IMG/VR virus record: IMGVR_UViG_3300044703_000150
Coordinates: 1 to 39,820 of that record
DNA length: 39,820 bases
Strand: one strand, 5' to 3'
Origin: a virus
Shown: positions 5,879 through 13,892 of the stretch, one piece after another
How positions within the stretch are numbered: position 1 is the stretch's first letter
Layout: the number at the start of each line of letters is the position of its first letter
Program-made: the position numbers and the translations under genes
The notes under the pieces: generated by a model
What the model was told of the DNA's origin: nothing
The model's input: only the letters and a program-made list of their open reading frames with translations
The model's database searches: none

Positions 5879-8217
5879 GCCGTCAGTCCGTTCGTGATCG
5901 CTCGCCGGCCCTGCCGCAGCGCGTGGCGCTGGACGGTCTCGTAGACGGTCTTGCCGTCGAGGTTCAGCACGGTGTGGACCCAGGTGTCCCCGCCGCCCCC
6001 AACACCCTGGGGGGCGCCGCCGTGGCGCAGCATGTCGCGGGACAGCACGTACTCGCCGCCGTGCACGACCGCGAGACGCGGCTGGCCCGGGTAGCCGGGC
6101 ACCGGCCCGCCGTCGGCGAACCCGAGCCACTTGCCCGCCTTGCCGAGCGCACCGCCGACCGCACCCGTGACCTTCCCGATGCCGCCGGTCAGGTCGCCGA
6201 CCGCCCGCTTGATCGCCTCGAAGATGGGCCGCAGCACGTCCCAGACCTTCTCGACCGCGGTCTGGATGCCGTGCCAGACGCCGTGCCAGATGTCGCGCAG
6301 GACCCGGACCTCGGCACCGATGACCCGCAGGCCCTTGTCCACGATGAAGCCGAACACCGGCTTGAGGAAGTCGTCCCAGATCGCGTGCAGCACCTTCCCC
6401 GCGATCCGCAGCTCCGGCTCCCAGACGTGCCGCCAGAGCCAGAGCACGACCGCGATCACGCCGTGGATGGTGGCGATGAGCGAGTCGAAGATCGGCTTGA
6501 GGACCGTGGTCCAGACGAGGTGCGTCACGGCCTTGATCCCGGTCCAGACCCCGCGCCAGTGCTTGATCAGCACGCCGAGGACCAGGCCGAACGGGCCGCC
6601 GATGATCGTCAGGATCAGGGTCAGGTGATGGGTGACGAAGTCGATCGCGTCCTTGGTGATCGACTTGATGAAGTTCCAGATCGTGCGCCAGTTGCGGTAG
6701 ATGAGATAGCCCGCCAGCACGACGGCGCCAATGGCGAGAATCCAGGGCAGGGCCGCGAGGGCCATCGAGGCGAACGCGCTCACGGCCGAGACCGCGACGG
6801 CGGCGAAGCCCGCGACCTGCTCGGCGACCCAGACGGCCGCCGTCGCGATCATCTTGGCGTAGGAGGTGACGCTCGCCGCCGCCGCGATGACGAGCTTGTA
6901 GATGTAGGCGCCGATCGCCGCGACCAGCACGGTGCCGATCACGCCGGCCAGCACCTTCGCCACCGTGGAGTGGCGCTCGAACCAGCGGGCCACGCGCAGG
7001 GTCTTGTCCGCGACCGTGGTCAGGACCGGGATGAGGCGCAGCCCCAGGTTCTTGAGCAGGTCGGAGACGCGGGCGTGGAGAATCTGCACCTTGCCGGCGA
7101 ACGTCTCGCCGAACGCCGTCGCCGCGCCCTTCGTCCGGTTGCGCAGGCCCTCGATGATCTGCCCGCCGGAGGTCTGGAGCCCGTTGAGCTTCTCCTGCGC
7201 GGTCCTGACCTTGTCCTGCGCGCGGGCGAGCGCGTCCGCGGACACCACGGAGCGGCCCGACCGGCCCTGCACCCGGGCCAGTACCTCCGCATAGGCGGCC
7301 TGCGCGGCGGCCAGCGCACCCGAGCCGGTGACGGTCTGGCTCGCATGCGCGTTGACCCGCGCCAAGGTCTGGGAGTAGGCGAGCTGCGCCCGGGAGAGCG
7401 CCTGCGTGTCGGCGACCGAGCGGACCTTCTTGGCCGAGATGCGCTCCTCGGCCTGGGAGACCCGCTGCTGCGCACGCTCGATCGCCTGCATGTCCGCGAG
7501 CGAGCGGCCCCGCGTAGTCGACGCCCCGGCCTCGACCTGCTCCAGGTGCGCCTTCGCGCGGGCGAGCGCGTTCGCGTCCGCGACGGACGTGCCGTGCGCG
7601 GTGTGGCTCTTGCCGAGCAGCGCCTGGTAGGCCTCCTGGGCCTTCGCCAGCGCCTTCTGCGCGGCCGCGACCTTCGCCGCCCCGCCCGCGACGACCGGCA
7701 GGTCGATGCCGAGCTGCTTGAGCGGCCGGAGCTGGCCGTTCGACGCCTTGCCGACCGCCACCGCGGCGTCGGCGAGGTCGATGTTGCGCAGCCGCGCGAG
7801 GTTCACCGCGTCCCCGAGCAGCCCCATGGCCTTGCGGGGGTCGTTCGTCGCCGTCGTGAGCCGGGCCAGCGCCTCCTCGACCTGGGCGTTCGTGTAGCCG
7901 AGGGCCTCGAACTGCGCGTTCGCGCTCTTGACCTTGCGGCCGAAGTCCTCCGTCGCCTTGCCGGTGTTCTTGAGCGCGGTCTCGAGGTGCGCGTGCGCGA
8001 CCTCGTACTGGTCCGCCATGTGCAGGGCCGCGCCACCGACCCCGATCGCCGCCGTGCCGAGCCCGAGCAGCGCGCCCTTGCCCGCCGACGCGAGCTTGTC
8101 GAAGGAGCCCGCGCCCTTGTGCGAGAGGTGGTCGATCTCGTGAGACGCCTCGCCGAGCTTGGCCTTGAACTCCCCGATGTTCGCCTTGAGCTCCACGAAC
8201 ACCGGGGGCAGGGCCAT
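5875..8217 (-). CDS. tail tape measure protein
   Basis: The 780-residue protein sets tail length and helps DNA entry. Features in order: a helical N-terminus with a Gly/Ala-rich hydrophobic segment (44-66); a conserved tape-measure domain (about 70-180); six 28-residue tandem repeats (185-352); a helical region; several long hydrophobic stretches (about 405-500) typical of the membrane-active part; then Trp-rich helices and a polar C-terminus that includes VPGYPGQPRLAVVHGGEYVL, a motif often seen in phage tape measures. At roughly 1.5 angstrom per residue it implies a tail near 120 nm. The ATG at 8217 has a good ribosome binding site (ggaggt). It follows the gpG/gpGT chaperone and gp10-like genes. 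Confidence 0.93.
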   Translation of the reverse strand: MALPPVFVELKANIGEFKAKLGEASHEIDHLSHKGAGSFDKLASAGKGALLGLGTAAIGVGGAALHMADQYEVAHAHLETALKNTGKATEDFGRKVKSANAQFEALGYTNAQVEEALARLTTATNDPRKAMGLLGDAVNLARLRNIDLADAAVAVGKASNGQLRPLKQLGIDLPVVAGGAAKVAAAQKALAKAQEAYQALLGKSHTAHGTSVADANALARAKAHLEQVEAGASTTRGRSLADMQAIERAQQRVSQAEERISAKKVRSVADTQALSRAQLAYSQTLARVNAHASQTVTGSGALAAAQAAYAEVLARVQGRSGRSVVSADALARAQDKVRTAQEKLNGLQTSGGQIIEGLRNRTKGAATAFGETFAGKVQILHARVSDLLKNLGLRLIPVLTTVADKTLRVARWFERHSTVAKVLAGVIGTVLVAAIGAYIYKLVIAAAASVTSYAKMIATAAVWVAEQVAGFAAVAVSAVSAFASMALAALPWILAIGAVVLAGYLIYRNWRTIWNFIKSITKDAIDFVTHHLTLILTIIGGPFGLVLGVLIKHWRGVWTGIKAVTHLVWTTVLKPIFDSLIATIHGVIAVVLWLWRHVWEPELRIAGKVLHAIWDDFLKPVFGFIVDKGLRVIGAEVRVLRDIWHGVWHGIQTAVEKVWDVLRPIFEAIKRAVGDLTGGIGKVTGAVGGALGKAGKWLGFADGGPVPGYPGQPRLAVVHGGEYVLSRDMLRHGGAPQGVGGGGDTWVHTVLNLDGKTVYETVQRHALRQGRRAITNGLTA
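7162..7665 (-). repeat. six tandem 84-bp (28-residue) repeats inside the tape measure gene
   Basis: Residues 185-352 of the tape measure consist of six consecutive 28-residue units with no gaps. Each has an AL-x-x-AQ core at positions 5-10 (ALAKAQ, ALARAK, AIERAQ, ALSRAQ, ALAAAQ, ALARAQ), a helical middle, and in most copies an Arg/Gly/Ser-rich end (GRSL, VRSV, SQTV, GRSV). Twenty-eight residues is four heptads, so a continuous coiled coil with regular polar breaks is likely. The copies have diverged in sequence, so this is an old expansion rather than a fresh slippage product. Confidence 0.85.
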
Positions 8218-8223
8218 GGCGCG

Positions 8224-8637
8224 CTACCTCCGGTGGATGGCCCGCGACCAGGCGCGGGCGTGAATCTCTCGGATGCGCGGCAGCACCGCGTCGTAGGCGC
8301 CGGCCATGACCTTGTGGCTGGCCTCGACCTTGCCCGCGTAGAGGCGGACCCGCGGGCCGCGCGGGCCGACCATGAGCGAGTAGCCGCCGAGCGGCTCGCG
8401 CTTGAGCCGCTTCGAGGAGTGGATGGCCCGCTTGTAGAGGCCGGCCTCGACGTCCTTGCGGTCGCCGCGGTAGACCGGGGCGCGGCGGCGCGCCTCGCGC
8501 TTGACCTGCCGCCCGCTCTCGCGCAGCGCCCACATGGTGCCGCGGTCGGCGCGGCGCTGGATGTCGCGCAGTCCCTTGCGAGTCGCCTGGCTCGCGATCC
8601 GAAACGAGACGAGGAGGGAGGGACCGCCGCTAGCCAC
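8224..8637 (-). CDS. HK97 gp10-like tail/connector protein
   Basis: The protein is 137 residues from GTG 8637, overlapping the end of the gpT reading frame by 8 nt. The sequence has a helical Arg/Lys-rich N-terminus, a central APVYRG ... LYKRAI segment, a strand pair (YSLMVGPRGPRVRLYAGKVE) and a C-terminal helix (MAGAYDAVLPRIREIHARAW). This pattern matches HK97 gp10-type proteins, which usually help connect head and tail. That gene normally comes before the tail tube; here it lies between the tail chaperones and the tape measure, so either the order is rearranged or the protein does another tail job. Confidence 0.6.
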   Translation of the reverse strand: MASGGPSLLVSFRIASQATRKGLRDIQRRADRGTMWALRESGRQVKREARRRAPVYRGDRKDVEAGLYKRAIHSSKRLKREPLGGYSLMVGPRGPRVRLYAGKVEASHKVMAGAYDAVLPRIREIHARAWSRAIHRR

Positions 8638-9222
8638 GCCGGTTCGCCTCCTGCTGCCGCTCGTGGTCGGTGAACACGTCGTCGATGCGGAGCATCCAGT
8701 CGAGCTGCACAGCCGGGCAGTCCGCGATCTCGTCGGTGTTCCACCCGAACGCCTTCGCGGCGCGGTAGTCCCGCAGGTACGGGGGGAGGAGATGCGCGGG
8801 GACCTGGAGCCCGTCGAGCGCGTTCCTCAGACGCTCGACGGCACGGTAGGGGACGCGGGGTCGGGGCTGACGCCGAAGTTCGGCAGCAGCCGGTCGAGGA
8901 ACGGCGCCGTCGCGTCCTGGAGGGCGTCGTAGACCTCGCCGGGCAGGTCACCCAGCGTCTCGACGCTCACGGGCGTCTCGTACGACCAGTCCTTGACGAG
9001 CGCGACGATCAGCGCGTCGTTGAGGTCGTACATGAGCTGGATGCCCACCGCGCCCAGCGCGGTCGCGGCCCCCGCCTCGTCCTTGGCCTGCACGGCCGCG
9101 GTGAGGCCGGGGGCGTTGAGCGCACGGCCGGTGATCGCCCCGATGGGCCGCCGCAGCCGCTCCGGTACCTCCTCCGGACGGCGCAGGGTGGCCCACATGT
9201 CCCCAGGCAGGTCGATCTTCAC
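8630..9222 (-). CDS. tail assembly chaperone, -1 frameshift product (gpGT-like)
   Basis: The -1 frame relative to gpG is open from 8947 to a TAG at 8630-8632 and has no useful start of its own. After the gpG stop (8827) it encodes about 65 further residues, including PAHLLPPYLRDYRAAKAFGW, then NTDEIADCPAVQLDWMLRI and VFTDHERQQEANRRG. That looks like a genuine gpT domain that recruits tail tube subunits. Slippage must occur between 8947 and 8829. I see no classical X-XXY-YYZ heptamer there; C-rich sites such as tcc-cct (8853-8848) are possible. The fusion would be about 195 residues; coordinates here ignore the one-base shift. Confidence 0.7.
8827..9222 (-). CDS. tail assembly chaperone, short form (gpG-like)
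   Basis: The protein is 131 residues from GTG 9222 (ribosome binding site agggag). It lies between the tail tube and tape measure genes, exactly where siphoviruses encode the gpG/gpGT chaperones that coat the tape measure during tail assembly. It is mostly helical and acidic in its second half (VSVETLGDLPGEVYDALQD), with a Pro/Ser-rich C-terminus. A second reading frame (-1) overlaps its end and continues to 8630 with clearly protein-like sequence, as expected for a programmed frameshift. Confidence 0.82.
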   Translation of the reverse strand: MKIDLPGDMWATLRRPEEVPERLRRPIGAITGRALNAPGLTAAVQAKDEAGAATALGAVGIQLMYDLNDALIVALVKDWSYETPVSVETLGDLPGEVYDALQDATAPFLDRLLPNFGVSPDPASPTVPSSV

Positions 9223-9239
9223 AGGTGCTCCCTAACTAG

Positions 9240-10214
9240 CTAGTTGGCGTACGGCGCGCCGGCAGACGCGTTCTGGAGGGTGATCTTGATCGGCGAGTAG
9301 CCGCCGGACGCGCCCACGTCGGTGGTGTTCGCGATGGCCTCGTACGTGCAGTCGATGGCCACGTAGTCCCCGCCGCGGTCGATCGTCGCGACGTGGAAGA
9401 GCGCCTTCGTCATGTGCAGCTTGAGCTGCGTCAGGGTCGCGCCCGCGCCCTGGGTGAAGTTGAAGTCCAGCACCTGCTGGGTCGAGGCGAGGAAGTCCGT
9501 CAGGCGGGAGTCGTCCTCCATGATGAACTTCGCCTTGCCGGCGACCGTCAGCGACCCGGCGAAAATCTTGTACGGGGCCTGGGTGCCATCGGCAGTCATG
9601 AGGGGCGAGACGTTGCGCTTGATCGAGCACTCGCCCTCCAGCAGCGTCGCCACCGTGCCGCCGCCGACCGTGGTGGTGATGCCCCACCCGTAGGCGGGGG
9701 AGACGGTGGTGAAGGCGGCGATCGGGGTCGCGGCGGTCGCGGAGAGCAGGGACACGCCCTTCGCGTCGTACTCGATCAGCCCCTCCCCGTTGAACTTGAA
9801 CGTCAGCTCGCTGGCCAGCCACGCGGCGTAACGGCGGGCGTTCGTGACGTCGAAGTCGGTGAGGGTCATCGAGGTCGGCTGCCCGTCGCCGGAGTTCAGC
9901 AGCGCGAACGCGTGCGAGTACGGGGCGGCGGCGGTCGTCGACACGACGTCGCCGAGGATCGCCGAGCAGGGCCAGCCGATCTGATCCGGGTACACGTCGC
10001 CGCCGAAGTCGAACGTCGAGTACGCCTGGCCCTGGACGTGGCCGTAGGTCTCCGCCATCGAGCCCCGCAGCCCCTTGTCCCACAGGGGCGCGACGATGTC
10101 CTGGGGCTGGATGGACCGCACCGGGATGTAGGCGGTCGCGGCAGCGGACGTCCCGCGGGTCGCCTCCTTGGCGACGCCGAGGAACGAGCGGAAGGTGGGG
10201 TTCGGGCTCGGCAT
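9240..10214 (-). CDS. major tail tube protein
   Basis: The protein is 324 residues with no signal or membrane segment, rich in Thr, Ala and Gly, with alternating strand patterns. It begins with NPTFRSFLGVAKEATRGTSAA, a start typical of actinophage tail tube proteins, followed by YIPVRSIQPQDIVAPLWDKG, FDFGGDVYPDQIGW and a central strand-rich part. Tube proteins polymerise as hexamer rings around the tape measure. The ATG at 10214 has a good ribosome binding site (aggag). The preceding gene's stop overlaps that site. Position directly before the gpG/gpGT pair supports the call. Confidence 0.88.
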   Translation of the reverse strand: MPSPNPTFRSFLGVAKEATRGTSAAATAYIPVRSIQPQDIVAPLWDKGLRGSMAETYGHVQGQAYSTFDFGGDVYPDQIGWPCSAILGDVVSTTAAAPYSHAFALLNSGDGQPTSMTLTDFDVTNARRYAAWLASELTFKFNGEGLIEYDAKGVSLLSATAATPIAAFTTVSPAYGWGITTTVGGGTVATLLEGECSIKRNVSPLMTADGTQAPYKIFAGSLTVAGKAKFIMEDDSRLTDFLASTQQVLDFNFTQGAGATLTQLKLHMTKALFHVATIDRGGDYVAIDCTYEAIANTTDVGASGGYSPIKITLQNASAGAPYAN

Positions 10215-10223
10215 CGGGGTCTC

Positions 10224-10700
10224 CTAGATTCGGGCGCGGACGTGAAGGAAGAGGGTCGCGACGGTGAAGCGGCCGAGCGGCTGGCCGTCGTCGCCCTCGG
10301 GGATGGACGACTCGTAGTCGCAGGAGACGGGGACGGCGCGGATGTTGACGGTGCCGCCGACCGTGGGGTCCACACGCAGCGCCGCGATGACGAGGTCGAC
10401 CAGGGCCGCGCACCGCTCGAACACCAGGCGGGCCTGGTCGCCGCCGCGGAACACCGACACGACGACCTCGACCGTGTAGCCCTCCTCCAGCGCCCCGGCC
10501 TGCATGTTGCCGACCATCGCGGAGGTCGTGATCTCGCGGCGCACGTCGCCGACGAACACGACGTCGTTGTGCTGCTGGCCGGCAAGCGGCTCGTCGTAGG
10601 AGACGAGGATCTCCGGGTCGGCCGCGATCGTGGCGTCGGTGGAGATCATGGTGACGAGGCCCGACTTGACCGCCGTGACCGTCGAGGACGGGACGGTCAC
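10224..10700 (-). CDS. head-tail or tail terminator-like protein
   Basis: The protein is 158 residues from GTG 10700, overlapping the preceding stop by 4 nt. It is made of alternating strands and helices: VEVVVSVFRGGDQARLVFERCAALVDLVIAALR in the middle and RFTVATLFLHVRARI at the end. This resembles tail terminator / neck proteins that cap the tail tube next to the head. It sits between the gp6-like connector and the tail tube gene, the usual place for a terminator. The family is not certain from sequence alone. Confidence 0.6.
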   Translation of the reverse strand: MTVPSSTVTAVKSGLVTMISTDATIAADPEILVSYDEPLAGQQHNDVVFVGDVRREITTSAMVGNMQAGALEEGYTVEVVVSVFRGGDQARLVFERCAALVDLVIAALRVDPTVGGTVNIRAVPVSCDYESSIPEGDDGQPLGRFTVATLFLHVRARI

Positions 10701-11347
10701 GCGGCGCCGAGGCCGATCTCGTCGGCGAGCAGGTCCATCGCCGCCGGCGGAATCCAGTACCGCGACGCGAAGCCCTGCGCGCTGTCGTCCCCGCCGCCGT
10801 ACACCCCGCCGCGGAACGCGGGGGAGACGGGCCGTTGGCCCTTGCGGAAGATGTTGGCGAGCATCAGCTCCGCCGCCTCCTTGAAGTGCGCGGCCACCGA
10901 CGCCGTGTCGGGGTAGCGGCCGGCCGTGTAGGTGGCGACGACGTTCAGCGCCCCGCTGGCGAAGTTCGCCGCGTTGCCGCTGGCCCGGCGCAGCACCTTC
11001 CCGGTGTAAAGACCGGCGCGCGCCCGGTCGGGCTCGAGGAGGTAGCCGGTCGCGGGCCTGCTGAGGTTCGACTCGGCGGCGAGCACCGTCGGGGTCAGGG
11101 TGCTGTACTCGGTGATGCTCGTGACCGAGACGACGGGGCGGCTGTCCAGCTCGATCCACGCCTGCCCGCCGTCGTGCGTCTCGCCCGTGACCAGCCGCGC
11201 CACCACGGGGCCACACAGGGAGTCGAGCCGCCGCGAGATCGCCGTCACGTAGGTGGGCAGCCGGGCGTCCTGGGTGGCGTCCGCGGAGTCGAGCGCGACC
11301 GCGAGCCGCGCCTCCGCGATCGTCAGGACGTCGAGGACGTCGCTCAC
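10697..11347 (-). CDS. head-tail connector protein (gp6-like)
   Basis: The protein is 216 residues from GTG 11347 (GTGA overlap with the preceding small gene). It starts with a helical stretch (VLDVLTIAEARLAVAL), followed by YVTAISRRLDSLCGPVVAR, typical of gp6/gp15-type adaptor proteins that bind under the portal. A strand-rich middle (SVTSITEYSTLTPTVL) and a long C-terminal helix (AHFKEAAELMLANIFRKGQ) follow. In most phages this gene directly follows the capsid gene; here the glycosyltransferase cassette separates the two. Confidence 0.72.
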   Translation of the reverse strand: MSDVLDVLTIAEARLAVALDSADATQDARLPTYVTAISRRLDSLCGPVVARLVTGETHDGGQAWIELDSRPVVSVTSITEYSTLTPTVLAAESNLSRPATGYLLEPDRARAGLYTGKVLRRASGNAANFASGALNVVATYTAGRYPDTASVAAHFKEAAELMLANIFRKGQRPVSPAFRGGVYGGGDDSAQGFASRYWIPPAAMDLLADEIGLGAA

Positions 11348-11493
11348 GTCTCGCCGTCCAGCGTGAGGTCGCCCACCGTGCGGAACGTCGGCTGCGGTGC
11401 CAGTCGCCACGCGAACGGCACCGCGCGCAGCTCCTCGCCGAACTCCAGCGGGAGCAGGACGGGACGGTTGACGGGCGCCACGTCGTCGCTCAT
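11344..11493 (-). CDS. 49-residue protein between cassette and connector
   Basis: This short gene starts at ATG 11493 and overlaps both neighbours by 4 nt (ATGA with the glycosyltransferase stop, GTGA with the connector start). Both junctions follow the rule seen throughout this genome, which is the main support for it. The product is acidic at the N-terminus, then LLPLEFGEELRAVPFAWRL and PTFRTVGDLTLDGET. No family was recognised. It could be a small head protein, or part of the cassette by position. Confidence 0.6.
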   Translation of the reverse strand: MSDDVAPVNRPVLLPLEFGEELRAVPFAWRLAPQPTFRTVGDLTLDGET

Positions 11494-12035
11494 GCGGCCC
11501 AACTCCCGTTCCCGTAGCCGTGCCCGAACCGGTAGGAGACGGTGTGCTCATGCGTGCAGGCGAACCGCGCGCCCTGGGCCAGCCAGGACCGCCACGTCGT
11601 CCAGTCGACCCACGCCCCGGGCGGCGCCTGGGCGAACCCGCCCCAGGCCAGCACCTGCTCGCGGCGGGCCATCACGGTCGACGGCGGGAACCAGTTCGTG
11701 TGGCGCAGGTCGTCGTAGTCGCAGTGGTGGCGCTCGATGGAGGACTCGGGCCGGCCGACCAGCCGGAAGCTCGCCACTGCGACGTCGCAGTCGAGCGCCG
11801 ACCCGGCGGCGAGGTGTCCGGGGTCCCAGAGGTCGTCGTCGTGCAGGAACGCCACCCACTCGGTGGACGCCGCGCGGACCAGCCGGTTCATGTTCGCGGC
11901 CTCGCCGACCACGCGCGGGTCGACGCCGATGAGCACCGCGTCCGGCTGGAGGGTCTGCGCCCGCACCGACGCGAGCGCCTCGGCGAGCAGGGTGTGGCGC
12001 TCCGGGAGGCTGACTACGCAGACGGTGACGGACAT
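11490..12035 (-). CDS. glycosyltransferase family 2 (GT-A fold)
   Basis: The protein is 181 residues. The N-terminus has the GT2 pattern: a beta strand VTVCVVSL, the PERHTLLAEALASVRAQTL helix, then a strand DAVLIGVDP, and NMNRLVRAASTEWVAFLHDDD containing the metal/nucleotide-binding acidic motif (Asp66-Asp68), followed by LWDPGHL. A later VMARREQVLAWGGF matches the acceptor side of the domain. It is short for the family, so it may act on a small acceptor or with a partner. It is the last gene of the cassette; ATG 12035 lies within the end of the previous gene (22-nt overlap). The substrate cannot be predicted. Confidence 0.82.
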   Translation of the reverse strand: MSVTVCVVSLPERHTLLAEALASVRAQTLQPDAVLIGVDPRVVGEAANMNRLVRAASTEWVAFLHDDDLWDPGHLAAGSALDCDVAVASFRLVGRPESSIERHHCDYDDLRHTNWFPPSTVMARREQVLAWGGFAQAPPGAWVDWTTWRSWLAQGARFACTHEHTVSYRFGHGYGNGSWAA

Positions 12036-12748
12036 GGGTCGTACACCAGCCCCTCCGCGCCGAGAAGGGTCAGCCACTCGCGGTGCAGCGCCTCGTCGCC
12101 GAGGGCCCCGAGCGTCCGCCAGTGCGCACCCGTCGACTCGGGCAGGTCCGTCGCCGCCAGCGCCGCGCGGCCCTGGCGGACCTTCCGCCGGAACTGCTCC
12201 CACGTCCGGTACTGGTAGTGCCGGACCACCAGCCCTGACGCTCTCGGGCCAGGACGGTCCACGCCGTGGTTGCCGTCGTGCAGCACGGCGCCCGGGTGGT
12301 GGCGGAAGGCCACGACCGGCAGCGGCTCGGGAGTGGCCTCGCGCCACCGGATGCGCCGGACCGGGTCCGGGTCGTCGCCGTCGTCGGGCTGGGGCAGGTA
12401 GTCGAACACCGTCGCGAGCAGCACGTCCGCGGCCGTGGACGCGAAGGCGCGCGCGAGCGTGCCGGACTCGCCGCTCCACAGCTCGTCGGCGTCGAACGGG
12501 ACGATCCAGTCGCCCGGCTCGCAGTGCCGCCGGACGAGGGCCGTCATCTTCGCGCCCTGGTAGTGCGCGGGGTCGTGGTCGTCCACGACCGTCAGCGGAA
12601 GGCCCAGCCCGTCGATGACGTCCCGCGTCCCGTCGGCCGAGCCGTTGTCCGCGACGACGAACCGTTCGATGCCCTGCGCGGCGTGGTGGCGCAGCGTCGC
12701 CTCGATGATGTCGGCCTCGTCGCGGACCATCGCGACCCCGACGATCAT
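12014..12748 (-). CDS. glycosyltransferase family 2-like (GT92 / Glyco_tranf_2_4 type)
   Basis: The protein is 244 residues. MVRDEADIIEATLRHHAAQG (7-26) is the classic start of this group. It is followed by FVVADNGSADGT (30-41), and FDADE (85-89) supplies the DXD metal site. A later HYQYRTWEQFRRKVRQGRAAL helix-rich region is also typical, and a His before it (GNHGV) may help bind metal. No membrane segment is present, so it should act in the cytoplasm on a soluble acceptor, in keeping with virion proteins as targets. It joins its neighbours by 1-nt and 22-nt overlaps. Confidence 0.85.
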   Translation of the reverse strand: MIVGVAMVRDEADIIEATLRHHAAQGIERFVVADNGSADGTRDVIDGLGLPLTVVDDHDPAHYQGAKMTALVRRHCEPGDWIVPFDADELWSGESGTLARAFASTAADVLLATVFDYLPQPDDGDDPDPVRRIRWREATPEPLPVVAFRHHPGAVLHDGNHGVDRPGPRASGLVVRHYQYRTWEQFRRKVRQGRAALAATDLPESTGAHWRTLGALGDEALHREWLTLLGAEGLVYDPCPSPSA

Positions 12749-13323
12749 CAGATGTGCCAGCCGCGCCCGCGCTCGACGCCGTCATGGACGACGGGCGCGA
12801 ACGAGCGGTCGCCGTAGAAGCCGAACGAGTAGCCGGCGGCCAGCGCGCGGGCAGTGAACTCCGACTCGTCGCTCGTCCAGCCGAGCTCCAGCACGCGGCG
12901 CGGGACGAGGCAGGGGTTGAGGGAGAACAGCCGGCGGGTCTCGATCCAGCCCTCCCGGTCCGTGTAGTCCTCGGGGTGCATCTCGATGATCCCGCCCGCG
13001 GCCCGCTCCTCGACCGAGAACGCGGGGCGGCGCAGGACGAGCTGTGCGAGGCGCGGCGTCTCCGCGAGGATCGCCGCCATGTCGAGCAGGTTCACGTCGG
13101 CGACGAAGCGGAAGTCCTCCTCGACGTGGAACAGGTAGTCCCAGCCCTCGGCCAGCGCGCGGCCCCATGCCGCGCGGACGGCACCCGACAACCCGAGCCG
13201 GTGGTCTCGGTCGTCGACCACGAAGTAGTCGGCCCAGCCGATGACGTGCTCGCCGAAGGACCGCTGGCAGTCCGGCAGGTAGCGGTCCTCGCGGTCGGAC
13301 ACGAAGGCGACGCCGATCGTCAC
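12748..13323 (-). CDS. glycosyltransferase-like protein (GT-A)
   Basis: The protein is 191 residues from GTG 13323. It opens with TIGVAFVSDREDRYLPDCQ and has a nucleotide-sugar-type layout: YFVVDDRDHRLG (33-44), then AVRAAWGRALAEGWDYLFHVEEDFRF, where Glu68-Glu69-Asp70 replaces a standard DXD. Further on are RRLFSLNPCLVPRRVLELGW and a C-terminal FYGDRSFAPVVHDGVERGRGWH. It resembles small phage GT2 proteins. The overlap with the next gene is 1 nt (TGATG). The enzyme family is fairly clear, the donor and acceptor are not. Confidence 0.75.
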   Translation of the reverse strand: MTIGVAFVSDREDRYLPDCQRSFGEHVIGWADYFVVDDRDHRLGLSGAVRAAWGRALAEGWDYLFHVEEDFRFVADVNLLDMAAILAETPRLAQLVLRRPAFSVEERAAGGIIEMHPEDYTDREGWIETRRLFSLNPCLVPRRVLELGWTSDESEFTARALAAGYSFGFYGDRSFAPVVHDGVERGRGWHI

Positions 13324-13325
13324 GC

Positions 13326-13892
13326 TCAACGCGCCGGCACCCCCTTGACTGTCGTCCCGCTGGGGACGTGGCCGACGACGACCGCGCCAGCCCCTGCGAC
13401 GACCCCGGCGCCGACGGTGACGAGGTTGCGGACTGTCGCGCCCGCGCCGAGCAGCGAGCCCGGCCCGATCGCGACGTCGCCGCAGACCGTCACCCCGGGA
13501 GCCAGCGTGGTGAACTCCCCGACCGTGCACCGGGTCAGGTGGGACCCGGCACCGACGTGGACGTGGTCGCCGATCCGCACCTCGCAGAGCAGCGACACGA
13601 ACGGCCCGATGACGACGCCCTTGCCGAGGCGGCAGCCGGGACCGACGTAGGCGGTGGGGTGGACGAGTGCCTCGTGCGGCCGCCAGCCGAGCGCCGTGAC
13701 CCTGCCGACCATGGCGGCGCGCGCGGCCGGGTCGTTGATCCCGACGATGTAGCCGTGCTGGACCCCCTGGACCGGCTCGCCCACCTCGGGGTTGTCGTCG
13801 TGGACGTACACGGACGCCACGTCTCCGTGCACCGCGCGGACGACGGCGGCGACGTCGCGGCCGTGGCCGCCGCCGCCGACGATGACCGTCAC
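13326..13892 (-). CDS. PglD/NeuD-like sugar acyltransferase with left-handed beta-helix
   Basis: The protein is 188 residues. The N-terminal nucleotide-fold domain starts with VIVGGGGHGRDVAAVVR (GGGGHG at 6-11). From about residue 78 there are hexapeptide-repeat turns: HPTAYVGPGCRLGKGVVIGP ... CEVRIGDHVHVGAGSHLTRC ... TTLAPGVTVCGDVAIGPGSL. This is the trimeric left-handed beta-helix of acetyl-CoA-dependent sugar N- or O-acetyltransferases. His118 (SHLT) lines up with the catalytic His of PglD-type enzymes. It lies inside the glycosyltransferase cassette, so it probably acetylates the sugar that is transferred. The GTG start overlaps the preceding stop by 4 nt. Confidence 0.88.
   Translation of the reverse strand: MTVIVGGGGHGRDVAAVVRAVHGDVASVYVHDDNPEVGEPVQGVQHGYIVGINDPAARAAMVGRVTALGWRPHEALVHPTAYVGPGCRLGKGVVIGPFVSLLCEVRIGDHVHVGAGSHLTRCTVGEFTTLAPGVTVCGDVAIGPGSLLGAGATVRNLVTVGAGVVAGAGAVVVGHVPSGTTVKGVPAR

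Noticed and set aside
3947-8533. One continuous 1528-residue minus-strand frame covering tail protein and the tape measure region
   Set aside because: Only the part after 5878 is protein-like; the upstream part is the wrong frame of the tape measure gene, which is clear in its own frame.
5923-8673. Long plus-strand open frame opposite the tape measure gene
   Set aside because: Composition is Arg/Asp/His/Gly-heavy without domains; it mirrors the third-codon GC bias of the tape measure gene on the other strand.
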